From UMGS1590 sp963558655 (GTDB taxonomy: Bacteria > Bacillota > Peptococcia > Peptococcales > Peptococcaceae), in assembly GCA_963558655.1 (NCBI GenBank), contig CAUWHJ010000001.1, positions 124,001 to 188,000 of the forward strand: 64,000 nucleotides of DNA. The letters run 5' to 3'. The notes beneath the pieces are model-generated. The model was not told where the DNA came from, made no database searches, and saw only the letters and a program-made list of their open reading frames with translations. Each line of letters begins with the position of its first letter. The first letter of the stretch is position 1. This document shows positions 1 to 8,248 of this stretch, in pieces. Position numbers and translations under genes: made by a program.

Positions 1-2
1 GT

Positions 3-1199
3 GATGTGGCGGAAGGCATCGCCGAACTGATCGATGAAGGCTTGCTTTTCTCGGCGATTGATTTCAGTGAGTTTACGCCACACACAGAACCGATTGTGAA
101 AGCCTTGTGCCTGCACATGGCGCACGACTGCAACTTGCGCTGCGGCTATTGCTTTGCCGACAGCGGCGCCTATGGCGGCGGTCGTTCACTGATGAGCGCA
201 GAAGTGGGCAAGAAGGCCATTGATTTTCTGATGGAAGCCAGCAAGCATCGCACCCATGTTGAGGTGGACCTTTTTGGCGGTGAACCGCTCTTAAACCTTG
301 ATGTTTGCAAAGAAGTAGTGGACTATGGTCACAAGCGTGCGGCTGAACTCGGCAAGGTGCTTAAAGTCACCCTTACCACCAATGGCGTGCTCCTTGATGA
401 TGCTGTCGGCAAATGGGTCAACGACGAACACATGGACGCCGTGTTGTCCTTGGACGGTCGCAAGGAAGTGCACGACAATATGCGCCGTTTTGTCGGCGGT
501 CAGCCTAGCTATGACACCTGTGTTGACCATTTCCAAAAATTTGTCGCTACCCGCGGCCAGCAGTGGTACTATGTGCGCGGCACTTACACCCACTACAACC
601 CAGACTTTGCCGCTGATGTGATTCATTTGGCAGATGACCTTGGCTTTAAGGAAATTTCCATGGAGCCGGTGGTGGCGCCGGCAGAGATGCCTTATGCGCT
701 TACCGAAGAGGATACGCCTGTCATTCTTGAAAACTACAACATTCTGGCACGCCATTATTTACAGCGTTGGCGTGAAGGCAAGGGCTACAATTTCTTCCAT
801 TTCAACATTGATTTCACCGGTGGCCCATGCTTGCCAAAACGCCTTTCCGGCTGTGGCAGCGGTCATGATTATTTGGCGGTCAGTCCAGAAGGGGACCTTT
901 ACCCTTGCCATCAGTTTGTGGGCGAAGAAGATTACAAGATGGGCACGGTGTTTACAGGTATTCAGAAACCTGAAATTGCCGAACGTTTCCAGAAAGCCAA
1001 TGTGCTCACAAAGCCTACCTGTATGGACTGCTGGGCACGCTTTTTCTGCAGCGGCGGCTGCCATGCCAACAATATTCGTTATGGCGGCAGCATCAACGAG
1101 CCTTATACCTATGGCTGTGATTTGCAGCGCAAACGCATTGAGGCAGCCATCTACGTGCAGACAGTGAAGCTCTTAGAAAGCGAAGGGAGCGAGGATTGA
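3..1199 (+). CDS. scfB: SCIFF-peptide thioether maturase (radical SAM/SPASM), 5' truncated by window
   Basis: Radical SAM enzyme that installs thioether cross-links in the Cys-rich SCIFF ribosomal peptide of Clostridia. The visible part has the cluster-binding CxxxCxxC in HDCNLRCGYCF, about 45 residues into the window, followed by FADSGAYGGGRSLMS, typical of this subgroup. The C-terminal SPASM region has the Cys pattern CGSGHDYLAVSPEGDLYPC and CMDCWARFFCSGGCHANN, which binds auxiliary [4Fe-4S] clusters. The frame is open to the left edge (GAT then GTG), so GTG at 6 is probably not the start; about 50-60 residues should lie upstream. The small SCIFF precursor gene would be expected to the left and is not visible. 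The stop overlaps the pheA start by one base (TGATG). Confidence 0.9.
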   Translation, partial: DVAEGIAELIDEGLLFSAIDFSEFTPHTEPIVKALCLHMAHDCNLRCGYCFADSGAYGGGRSLMSAEVGKKAIDFLMEASKHRTHVEVDLFGGEPLLNLDVCKEVVDYGHKRAAELGKVLKVTLTTNGVLLDDAVGKWVNDEHMDAVLSLDGRKEVHDNMRRFVGGQPSYDTCVDHFQKFVATRGQQWYYVRGTYTHYNPDFAADVIHLADDLGFKEISMEPVVAPAEMPYALTEEDTPVILENYNILARHYLQRWREGKGYNFFHFNIDFTGGPCLPKRLSGCGSGHDYLAVSPEGDLYPCHQFVGEEDYKMGTVFTGIQKPEIAERFQKANVLTKPTCMDCWARFFCSGGCHANNIRYGGSINEPYTYGCDLQRKRIEAAIYVQTVKLLESEGSED

Positions 1200-2065
1200 T
1201 GCGAGCACTCTTGCCGCCATTTGTTGAACCGATTGAAAAACCGCGCGTGGCTTTTCAGGGCATCAAAGGCTCTTTCAGCGATGGTGCCTGCATCAAGGTG
1301 TTCGGCGACGATGTAGAGCGCACAGGGCTTTCACATTTTCAGTATGTGGTGGAAGGCGTCAGAAATGGCGACTATGATTATGGCGTGCTGCCAATCGAAA
1401 ATTCTTCCACCGGCAGCATCAACGACGTTTATGACCTACTTTATCAGGAACCTTGCTACATTGTTGGCGAAACGGCGCTGGAAATCACCCAGAACTTGCT
1501 TGTGGTGCCGGGTACCAAGCTGGAAGATGTAAAGTTTGTGTATTCGCATCCACAGGGGCTTGGCCAGAGCCAGCGTTTTCTGATGCAGCATGGCATAGAG
1601 CCACGCCCTTATGCCGACACCGCCATGAGCGCACGTTTCATTGCCGAAACCAAACCGGAAGGCGGCGCTGCCATTGCTTCGCAGCAAGCGGCAGAGGTGT
1701 ATGGGTTGGAGGTACTGGTGCCTCATGTGAACTTTAATTACTCCAACATCACCCGTTTTGTTGTGATTCGCCGTGAGCCGGAATGCAGCGCAAAGCAGAA
1801 TAAGGTGAGCATTGTCTTTAAGACGGCGCACCGCCCTGGCGCACTGTTGGAAGCACTGCGCTTTTTTGCGGAAGCACATTTCGATATGAGCCGCATCGAA
1901 TCACGTCCTGTTATTGGTAAACCGTGGGAGTACAGTTTCTATATCGACCTGCTTGGCAGCTGGGATGATGAGGCCTTCATTGAGTGCCTGCGTCAGGTGC
2001 GTGACATCACCGTTGATTTTCGTGTGCTGGGCACCTATGAAGCAGCCGAGCAGCATTACCTTTAA
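1199..2065 (+). CDS. pheA: Prephenate dehydratase
   Basis: Converts prephenate to phenylpyruvate in phenylalanine synthesis. 288 residues: a periplasmic-binding-like PDT domain (about residues 15-190) with RVAFQGIKGSFSDGA, VLPIENSSTGSI and the catalytic Thr of NITRFVVI, then a C-terminal ACT domain (about 200-280) containing ESRP, the Phe-binding motif for feedback inhibition. It is a stand-alone enzyme without chorismate mutase. ATG at 1199 is chosen; it overlaps the preceding TGA by one base. A TTG at 1196 is in frame but less likely. The coupling to a SCIFF maturase looks positional rather than functional. Confidence 0.94.
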   Translation: MRALLPPFVEPIEKPRVAFQGIKGSFSDGACIKVFGDDVERTGLSHFQYVVEGVRNGDYDYGVLPIENSSTGSINDVYDLLYQEPCYIVGETALEITQNLLVVPGTKLEDVKFVYSHPQGLGQSQRFLMQHGIEPRPYADTAMSARFIAETKPEGGAAIASQQAAEVYGLEVLVPHVNFNYSNITRFVVIRREPECSAKQNKVSIVFKTAHRPGALLEALRFFAEAHFDMSRIESRPVIGKPWEYSFYIDLLGSWDDEAFIECLRQVRDITVDFRVLGTYEAAEQHYL

Positions 2066-2083
2066 GAGAAAGGAGACCCAACC

Positions 2084-3019
2084 ATGAACGATCTCTTTTC
2101 AACAATTACCGGCGTGGCAGAAGTGCGTTTCAATGAGCCGCTTGCCAGCCACACCACGTTTCGTATTGGCGGCCCTTGTGATGCCATGGTGTTTCCGCAA
2201 ACGCCGCAGGCACTGGCAGAAGTGGTGCGCGTGTGCCGCGCGCAGAACCTCAGCGTGTTCGTGCTTGGCAAAGGCAGCAACATTCTTGTGAGCGATGAAG
2301 GCATTGAGGGTGTTGTGGTGAACACCGAACGCCTTGAGCGCCTGCTTGTTGAGGGTGATATGGTTACGGCATCGGCAGGGCTGTCGCTGATTGATGTCAG
2401 CAAGGCAGTGGCAGAGCTGGGGCTGACGGGGCTGGAATTTGCCAGCGGTATTCCCGGCAGCATCGGCGGTGCCTGCTACATGAACGCCGGTGCTTACGAT
2501 GGCGAAATGAAAGACGTTATCACCTCAGTCACCGTGCTTGACGAACATGGCGACGTGCGCGAGATACCAGCCGCTGAGATGCGCTTTAGCTATCGCCACA
2601 GCCGTCTCAAAGAAGAGCCGCTCATCTGCCTTTCGGTGACCATGCAGTTGGTCCACGGCAATAAACGTGACATTCTTGCCACGATTGCAGACCTCAGCGC
2701 ACGGCGTGCCAGCAAACAGCCGTTGGAATTTGCCAGTGCAGGCAGCACCTTCAAACGACCAATAGGTTACTACGCCGGTCCGCTCATCATTGATGCCGGT
2801 ATGCAGGGGTACAGCGTGGGCGGCGCGCAAGTGTCCACCAAACACGCCGGCTTCCTCATCAACACCGGCGGCGCCACAGCCGACGATGTGATTCGTCTGA
2901 TTCATGATGTGCAAGCCGCCGTGCTGCGTAAGTTCGGTGTGCGTTTGGAAACAGAAGTGCGTTTCATTGGCAGATGGGAAAACCATCCGCTTTACGCCGA
3001 TATTATGAAAGTTGAATAA
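2084..3019 (+). CDS. murB: UDP-N-acetylenolpyruvoylglucosamine reductase
   Basis: NADPH-dependent flavoenzyme that reduces UDP-GlcNAc-enolpyruvate to UDP-MurNAc in the cytoplasm. 311 residues. The N-terminal FAD domain has LGKGSNILVSD and FASGIPGSIGGACYMNAGAY; the C-terminal substrate domain has the catalytic Ser in SAGSTFKRP and a late Glu. The YRHSRLK segment and overall length match the short Bacillus-like MurB type. A strong GAGAAAGGAGACC site precedes ATG 2084, 18 bases after pheA. A hairpin follows immediately, so it closes the operon. Confidence 0.95.
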   Translation: MNDLFSTITGVAEVRFNEPLASHTTFRIGGPCDAMVFPQTPQALAEVVRVCRAQNLSVFVLGKGSNILVSDEGIEGVVVNTERLERLLVEGDMVTASAGLSLIDVSKAVAELGLTGLEFASGIPGSIGGACYMNAGAYDGEMKDVITSVTVLDEHGDVREIPAAEMRFSYRHSRLKEEPLICLSVTMQLVHGNKRDILATIADLSARRASKQPLEFASAGSTFKRPIGYYAGPLIIDAGMQGYSVGGAQVSTKHAGFLINTGGATADDVIRLIHDVQAAVLRKFGVRLETEVRFIGRWENHPLYADIMKVE

Positions 3020-3021
3020 CT

Positions 3022-3066
3022 AAAAAATCCTCGCCGACGCCTTCAGGGTGTTGACGAGGATTTTTT
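3022..3066 (+). terminator. Rho-independent terminator after murB
   Basis: Arms AAAAAATCCTCG (3022-3033) and CGAGGATTTTTT (3055-3066), perfectly complementary and ending in a T run. Confidence 0.85.
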
Positions 3067-3200
3067 CTGACCTTTTTACCTTGCAAAAATAAATAAAGAC
3101 TATATGCCAGATAGCAACTGACCTGTGTATCTGACCATGGAAAATATCTTGAAATTGGTGCTTTCAAAAAGGTCAGATTGGCGTATAATAGAAACAGACC
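3066..3200 (+). promoter_or_regulatory. Promoter region of pdx kinase with repeated CTGACC boxes
   Basis: A TATAAT box lies at 3184-3189, 35 bases before the kinase ATG; the -35 is weak. A perfect 12-base inverted repeat pairs TCTGACCTTTTT (3066-3077) with AAAAAGGTCAGA (3166-3177). Further CTGACC/CAGACC boxes occur near 3119, 3131 and 3195. They look like a multi-site operator, perhaps for a vitamin B6 regulator, but that is inference. Confidence 0.45.
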
Positions 3201-3223
3201 ATCAATCAAGGAGGATGCTCGCA

Positions 3224-4069
3224 ATGAAAAGAGTATTGACCATTCAAGATATTTCCTGCTTCGGCAAATGTTCCATTACCGTGGCGCTGCCTGTGATTTC
3301 CGCCATGGGCGTGGAGACTACCATTTTGCCAACGGCGGTGCTTTCTACGCACACCATGTTTAAGAATTTTACGGTAAAAGATCTCACGGATCAGCTTGTG
3401 CCTATTACGGAACATTGGAAAAAAGAGGGCATTCACTTTGATGCCATCTATACGGGCTATCTGGGCAGCTTGGAAGAAATCGAGATTGCCAAGAAAATCT
3501 TTGCCGACTTCAAAGACGACGACACGTTGATTTTCATTGATCCGGTCATGGCAGACCATGGCAAGCTGTATCCGGCGTTCGATGAAGTGTATGCCAAAGC
3601 CAACGCCAGTTTGTGCGCCGAGGCAGACATTATTGTGCCAAACATTACGGAAGCCTGCTTCATGACCGATACGGAATACCGTGAAGACTATGATGAAGCC
3701 TATGTGAAAATGCTGCTCAATAAACTGGCAGCGTTGGGCAGCAAGATTGTTGTGCTCACAGGCATTGGCCTTTCTGCCGGCAAAAACGGCATCTATGGCC
3801 TGGATACCCGCAGCGGCGATTATTTCACCTATCAGAATGACCATATTGATGCCGCCTATCATGGCACGGGCGATGTTTTTTCGAGCGTGTCTGTGGGCGG
3901 GATTGTGCGTGGCCTTTCACTGCCTGATGCGTTTGCGCTGGCTGCCGACTACACCGCAGAAACCATTCGTGAAACGATAAAAAATCCGGATAAACCATGG
4001 TATGGTGTGGATTTTGAAGCGACAATTCCAAGCCTTGTCAATGCTTTGGCTGACAAGTTGCAGCACTGA
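3224..4069 (+). CDS. pdxK: Pyridoxal/pyridoxamine kinase
   Basis: Ribokinase-superfamily enzyme that phosphorylates pyridoxine, pyridoxal or pyridoxamine in B6 salvage. 281 residues. The N-terminus KRVLTIQDISCFGKCSITVALPV and the THTMF segment are typical of pyridoxamine kinases of anaerobic Firmicutes. FIDPVMADHGKLY is the central motif and HGTGDVFSS holds the catalytic Asp and anion hole. ATG 3224 is chosen because AAGGAGG lies just upstream at 3209-3215; the open frame extends to 3125 but through promoter sequence. It is monocistronic, with a terminator after it. Confidence 0.92.
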   Translation: MKRVLTIQDISCFGKCSITVALPVISAMGVETTILPTAVLSTHTMFKNFTVKDLTDQLVPITEHWKKEGIHFDAIYTGYLGSLEEIEIAKKIFADFKDDDTLIFIDPVMADHGKLYPAFDEVYAKANASLCAEADIIVPNITEACFMTDTEYREDYDEAYVKMLLNKLAALGSKIVVLTGIGLSAGKNGIYGLDTRSGDYFTYQNDHIDAAYHGTGDVFSSVSVGGIVRGLSLPDAFALAADYTAETIRETIKNPDKPWYGVDFEATIPSLVNALADKLQH

Positions 4070-4076
4070 GTATTTC

Positions 4077-4101
4077 GCCCTGCGCTTGCAGGGCTTTTTT
4101 T
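4077..4101 (+). terminator. Rho-independent terminator after pdxK
   Basis: GCCCTGC/GCAGGGC stem with a four-base loop, followed by TTTTTTT. Confidence 0.85.
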
Positions 4102-4159
4102 GCGGAAAAATTTACATACATTTAATCATTATGTGATGGCACGCTTTACACAAGTGCGC

Positions 4160-4323
4160 TATCATAAAGAGCGGTGGGCGGCTGAAAGCGCTGAGTGTAC
4201 GTCCCCTTTTTGTGCACGCAAGCAAAACTGCCACCTGCTTGCTGCAAAATGCTCTGGCGCGGCCATTCTCCACCACATCATTCCCCTTGCTTGGCAGCTT
4301 AGCTGGTCTAGGTTGCCTTTTTT
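4160..4323 (+). ncRNA. Possible small transcript in the pdxK-sdaAA gap
   Basis: The 308-base convergent gap 4070-4377 has no credible ORF. It holds a TATCAT box at about 4159-4164 and, at 4293-4317, a 10-base-pair hairpin (GGCAGCTTAG with CTAGGTTGCC, two G-U pairs) followed by TTTTTT, a plus-strand terminator with no gene in front of it. This arrangement fits a small RNA of about 150 bases. No known RNA family was recognised, so the call is tentative. Confidence 0.25.
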
Positions 4324-4333
4324 ACGAAATGAA

Positions 4334-4366
4334 AAGAGACCCTCTGCTTTTGGCGGAGGGTCTCTT
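4334..4366 (-). terminator. Terminator after sdaAA
   Basis: AAGAGACCCTC/GAGGGTCTCTT stem at the end of the minus-strand serine dehydratase operon, followed on that strand by TTTT. Confidence 0.8.
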
Positions 4367-4377
4367 CGTATTCTCGT

Positions 4378-5304
4378 TTAGCGGCAGGCACGGCAGCTGT
4401 TGCACGTGGCAGCATCGTTGTTTTCGCCAAAGACACGGGTGTTCAGTGCCTGACCTGTTGGTGTCATGGCTAGGCCGCCTTCAGCGGTTTCGCGCAGAGC
4501 GGCAGGCAGGGTGTCGCCAACACGTTTCATGGCGAGAATGGTTTCGTCGGCAGGAATATGGCTGGTGATGCCGGCTAATGCTAATTCCGCAGCCATGAAA
4601 GCGGTGGTGACGCCACCGGCGTTGCGTTTGATGCAGGGAATTTCCACCAAGCCGGCAACAGGGTCGCAGACAAGGCCGAGAATATTCTTGATGGCGATAG
4701 CGACAGCTTCGCCGCAAGCGGCAGGAGTGCCACCGGCAAGTTCAACAATGGCGGCTGCTGTCATGGCAGCAGCTGATCCGCACTCGGCTTGGCAGCCACC
4801 GGAAGCGCCGGCGAGAGAGGCATTATTACCAATGACCATGCCAATGGCAGAGGCGGTGAAAAGCGACATCACACAATCGTACTCGTCCAGATTGTATTCT
4901 TCCTGCATGGTGACAATGGCTGCCGGCAAGATGCCGCAGCTGCCTGCCGTTGGTGCGGCAACAATACGCCCCATGGCGGCGTTCAGCTCACTGACAGCCA
5001 GCGCACGCCACATGGCACCTGCCATGAAGCTGCCTGTAAGCGCTTTTTTGTGGTTGTAGACATCGTAGAGTTTGTAGGCATCGCCGCCGGTTAAGCCGCT
5101 GGTGCTGCGAATGTTCGGGTCGGCGCCTTTTTGAATACTTTCCTGCATGACATGATAGTTGGCGCGCATCTTGCGGAAAAGATTTTTTGGTTCGCTGTCC
5201 ATTTGTTCGGCCTGGTCTTGAATAACAATTTGAGAAATGAGCTTGTTTTGCCGTGTGGCAATATCGACAAGTTCGGCAATAGAGGTGTATTTTAACTGTT
5301 CCAT
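4378..5304 (-). CDS. sdaAA: L-serine dehydratase, iron-sulfur-dependent, alpha subunit
   Basis: Deaminates L-serine to pyruvate and ammonia using an oxygen-labile [4Fe-4S] cluster rather than PLP. 308 residues. The ligand pattern C-x41-C-x10-C is present exactly: Cys in GASGGCQAEC, then CDPVAGLVEIPC. GSCGILPA is also conserved. Start ATG 5304 has GAAAGGA upstream; sdaAB ends 23 bases before it, so the two are co-transcribed. Unusually, the protein ends in a Cys-rich tail, CNSCRACR, which I do not associate with this family. Confidence 0.93.
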   Translation of the reverse strand: MEQLKYTSIAELVDIATRQNKLISQIVIQDQAEQMDSEPKNLFRKMRANYHVMQESIQKGADPNIRSTSGLTGGDAYKLYDVYNHKKALTGSFMAGAMWRALAVSELNAAMGRIVAAPTAGSCGILPAAIVTMQEEYNLDEYDCVMSLFTASAIGMVIGNNASLAGASGGCQAECGSAAAMTAAAIVELAGGTPAACGEAVAIAIKNILGLVCDPVAGLVEIPCIKRNAGGVTTAFMAAELALAGITSHIPADETILAMKRVGDTLPAALRETAEGGLAMTPTGQALNTRVFGENNDAATCNSCRACR

Positions 5305-5327
5305 AAAGGGTCGTCCTTTCTCCGTGG

Positions 5328-5999
5328 TTAAGCGATAGGCATGATGGCGATGCACTGATAGATGTTGTTGCGTGCTTCAATTTCAGCGCAGAGCGCAGAA
5401 ATGTCGCTGTGTTCGAGACTATCCATCGAAATGGTCATAATCGCTTCGCCGCCGCGGGCTTTGCGTGAGAGATCAAAGTGGCAGATGTTGCCTTTGTAGT
5501 GGGTGAGCACCTGCGTCACATCGGCGATGGCGCCCGGCGTGTCGCGGTGAATGACAATGAGGGTGAAATACTCACCTGTCAGCGACACAGGCATATCGTT
5601 GACACGCACTACTTCAATGCGGCCGCCGCCCACGCTGGCGCCACGCAGCGAAGCCTGGCTGCCGTCAGCAGCGGTGAGATGAATCTCTGCTGTATTGGGG
5701 TGACTGTCGGCGAATTCTGTTGGTGTGAAAGTAACGTGCAGACCTTGTTCTTCGGCAATGGTCAGGGCATCACGCAAGCGTTCATCATCTGGTGCCATGC
5801 CGAGAATACCGGCAACCAGCGCACGGTCGGTGCCGTGCCCTTTATAGGTTTTTGCGAAGGAACCATGGAGCAAGATCTCTGCCGCAACCGGCTCCTTCGC
5901 AAGCAGTGTGCGCGCCATCAGCCCGATGCGTGCTGCGCCGGCTGTGTGTGAACTGGAGGGACCGATCATGACAGGACCGAGAATATCGAATACATTCAT
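5328..5999 (-). CDS. sdaAB: L-serine dehydratase, beta subunit
   Basis: Partner of SdaAA. 223 residues. The N-terminal catalytic-associated domain carries GPVMIGPSSSHTAGAARIG, the signature of the beta chain, and the C-terminal ACT domain (about residues 148-220: FTLIVIHRDTPGAIADVTQVL) is a likely serine sensor. ATG 5999 is chosen because AAAAGGAGAT precedes it at normal spacing and the family N-terminus MNVFDILGPVMIGPSSSH starts there; the open frame runs further upstream through the promoter. Confidence 0.93.
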   Translation of the reverse strand: MNVFDILGPVMIGPSSSHTAGAARIGLMARTLLAKEPVAAEILLHGSFAKTYKGHGTDRALVAGILGMAPDDERLRDALTIAEEQGLHVTFTPTEFADSHPNTAEIHLTAADGSQASLRGASVGGGRIEVVRVNDMPVSLTGEYFTLIVIHRDTPGAIADVTQVLTHYKGNICHFDLSRKARGGEAIMTISMDSLEHSDISALCAEIEARNNIYQCIAIMPIA

Positions 6000-6042
6000 A
6001 GTGAGGATCTCCTTTTGTCGAAAGATTTTGATTCCTGTTATC

Positions 6043-6071
6043 AGCATAGCATTTGTATAGATTTGTCGCAA
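6043..6071 (-). promoter_or_regulatory. Promoter of sdaAB-sdaAA
   Basis: On the minus strand TTGCGA (6066-6071) and TATGCT (6043-6048) are separated by 17 bases, 44 bases upstream of the sdaAB start. Confidence 0.65.
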
Positions 6072-6246
6072 TGGTTGGTGTGGTTTGCTTATATAAGAAT
6101 GTGTGATAGTTTGTGAACGTGGCACAAAAATGAACAGCAGACCATATATTTGATGAAATTTTCTGAACTCTATGGTATACTGTAAGCAAAGACACATGGA
6201 CGCATACCCTTTCGCGTAAGAAATACATGATAGAAAGTGGGTGACG

Positions 6247-6432
6247 ATGATGACATTCTTAGAAAAAATTCGGCACATTTTCGCCAGCAATGAAACCTAT
6301 AACAAACGTGACCGGTCAGACCTTATGGGGAATGCGCCATGGATGGGCAACTATGACCGTACAAACATTCCAAAAGATATGCATGGCGGCGTCACAAGAG
6401 ATGACGCTGCCCATGATAAAACGTCGCGCTGA
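6247..6432 (+). CDS. Small hypothetical protein (61 aa)
   Basis: I do not recognise this protein. It is short, hydrophilic and rich in Asp, Asn and His, with no membrane segment or Cys. The case for a real gene is its own transcription unit: an extended -10 (TGGTATACT, 6173-6181) about 70 bases upstream and a strong terminator overlapping its stop codon. The ribosome-binding site is weak (AAAGTGGGTG). ATG 6247 or 6250 could be the start. An alternative is that the transcript is a regulatory RNA and the ORF is incidental. Confidence 0.45.
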   Translation: MMTFLEKIRHIFASNETYNKRDRSDLMGNAPWMGNYDRTNIPKDMHGGVTRDDAAHDKTSR

Positions 6433-6446
6433 GCGACGTTTTTTTT
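6418..6446 (+). terminator. Terminator of the 61-aa ORF
   Basis: AAACGTCGC/GCGACGTTT hairpin followed by a T run; the ORF's TGA lies in the loop. Confidence 0.8.
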
Positions 6447-6455
6447 GCACCATAG

Positions 6456-6488
6456 AAAAACGCTCACGACATCGCATCGTGAGCGTTT
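6456..6488 (-). terminator. Terminator after hydA
   Basis: AAACGCTCACGA/TCGTGAGCGTTT stem; on the minus strand it is followed by TTTTT, 9 bases past the hydrogenase stop. Confidence 0.8.
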
Positions 6489-6496
6489 GTTTGTGT

Positions 6497-8248
6497 TTAA
6501 TTGTCAACCATATGCCGTGGCATTGTCCAGGCGTGGTGGTCGGTGTGCAAAAGATGATGTGCTTTTTCGCTGCAAGGCTTGTCCAGATAGCGGCGGTAAA
6601 GCTCCTGTACATCTGGATTTTCGTGGCTGAAACGCACCTTCATATTGCGGTCAATTTTCCAAAGAGCGGCGCCGCGGTAAACATTGAGGTCGATGCCATC
6701 AATAATTGGCTGACCGCCGCCGCCGACACAACCGCCAGGGCACGCCATGACTTCAACAAAATCGTAGTGGACTTTGCCGGCTTTGATGGCTTCAAGCAAT
6801 TTGCGCGCGTTGCCAAGACCACTGATAACCGCCACCCGCACATCGCCTGCACCAGGAATGGTGAACACCGCTTCACGGCCTTCGCCAAACTGCACATCGC
6901 GCACTTCATCGAAATCGTCGGCATCTGGATTGTGACCGGTGATGAATTTGTAGGCAGAGCGCAGGGCAGCGTCCATAACACCGCCGGTGGTACCAAAGAC
7001 AACGGCTGCCCCTGTGGAGGTGCCAAGTGGGTGGTCGAAGTCGGTATCTGGAATTTCATCAACGAGAATGTGGTCGGCGCGAATCATGCGTGTAAATTCA
7101 CGCGTGGTGAGCACAATATCCACATCAGGATCGCCGCAGGCATCACGCATTGGTTCCAGTGCCGCTTCTTCTTTCTTAGCCAGACAAGGCATGATGGAAA
7201 TCATGCAGATTTTGTGTGGGTCAACGCCAATGGCTTCTGCAAAATAGCTTTTGGTGATGGCACCAAACATTTGTTGCGGCGACTTGGCGGTGGAAAGATT
7301 GTCGGTCATTTCAGGGAAATTGGATTTAAGGAAACGCACCCAACCTGGGCAGCAGGAAGTGAACATTGGCCACTTATATTGGTCGCGATGGGTGAAGCGT
7401 TCGATAAATTCGCTGGCTTCTTCCATAATGGTTAAGTCGGCAGCGAAGTTGGTGTCGAACACATAGTCGAAGCCAATTTGTTTGAGCGTACCAACCATTT
7501 TTGGCGTGGAGAAGATGTTGGAGTCGATACCAAGCTCTTCTGCCCAGGCTACACGCACAGCAGGCGCCACCTGAACCACAGTGATGATTTCAGGGTCTGC
7601 CAAAGCAGCGAGCACTTTTTCCGTGTCGTCACGCTCGTGCAATGCTGCCGTTGGGCAGTGAGTGACGCATTGTCCGCAGAAAGCACAGTCGGCTTCACGA
7701 ATGGTGCGGTTGTAGCTGACGTTGACGGTAGCACGGGAACCGGTGCCGGCCACGTCCCAAATATTGAGGCTTTGAATTTTATCGCACACCTGAATGCAGC
7801 GCATACATTTGATACATTTAGAAGCATCACGAATGAGCGGTGCGGTGTTGTCCCAATCTGCCAATGGAATATCTTTTGGGAATGGGTTAGAGAACACGTT
7901 CAATTCAAAAGCAATGCGTTGCAGTTGGCAGTTGCCGTTGCGGACACAGGTTGGACATTCGCAGTTGTGCTGCGAAAGAATCAGTTGCAGATTGGTGCGG
8001 CGTGCAGCGCGCACACGAGGGCTGTTGGTATGAACCACCATGCCATCCATGACTTTATCGGCACAGGCTGGCAGCAGGCGGTCAACACCTTCTACCTCGA
8101 CGATGCACATACGGCAGGCGGCAATTTCATTAAGCCCTTCCCAGTAGCAGAGACTAGGCACAGGATGACCGGCAATCTCTGCGGCTTTAAGAATGGTGGT
8201 GCCATCAGGCACAGACAGCTTGACGCCGTCGATTGTTACATTTACCAT
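6497..8248 (-). CDS. hydA: [FeFe]-hydrogenase, catalytic subunit (glutamate-synthase-linked type)
   Basis: Reversible H2 evolution or uptake in the cytoplasm. 583 residues. The N-terminal [2Fe-2S] domain has Cys 34, 45 and 48; a His-Cys3 cluster site is in HNCECPTCVRNGNC; two [4Fe-4S] sites are in CIKCMRCIQVC and CAFCGQCVTHC. The H-cluster motifs are all intact: TSCCPGW, MPCLAKKEE and EVMACPGGCVGGGGQP. The C-terminal small-subunit segment is present. The start overlaps the stop of the upstream GltD-like gene by 7 bases, implying translational coupling. The domain order and partner resemble HydDB group A2, whose physiological electron partner is not settled. Confidence 0.94.
   Translation of the reverse strand: MVNVTIDGVKLSVPDGTTILKAAEIAGHPVPSLCYWEGLNEIAACRMCIVEVEGVDRLLPACADKVMDGMVVHTNSPRVRAARRTNLQLILSQHNCECPTCVRNGNCQLQRIAFELNVFSNPFPKDIPLADWDNTAPLIRDASKCIKCMRCIQVCDKIQSLNIWDVAGTGSRATVNVSYNRTIREADCAFCGQCVTHCPTAALHERDDTEKVLAALADPEIITVVQVAPAVRVAWAEELGIDSNIFSTPKMVGTLKQIGFDYVFDTNFAADLTIMEEASEFIERFTHRDQYKWPMFTSCCPGWVRFLKSNFPEMTDNLSTAKSPQQMFGAITKSYFAEAIGVDPHKICMISIMPCLAKKEEAALEPMRDACGDPDVDIVLTTREFTRMIRADHILVDEIPDTDFDHPLGTSTGAAVVFGTTGGVMDAALRSAYKFITGHNPDADDFDEVRDVQFGEGREAVFTIPGAGDVRVAVISGLGNARKLLEAIKAGKVHYDFVEVMACPGGCVGGGGQPIIDGIDLNVYRGAALWKIDRNMKVRFSHENPDVQELYRRYLDKPCSEKAHHLLHTDHHAWTMPRHMVDN

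Noticed and set aside
6290..7435. 381-residue open frame on the plus strand opposite hydA
   Set aside because: It lies fully antisense to the well-supported hydrogenase, has no family resemblance and no ribosome-binding site; long antisense frames are common in this codon usage.
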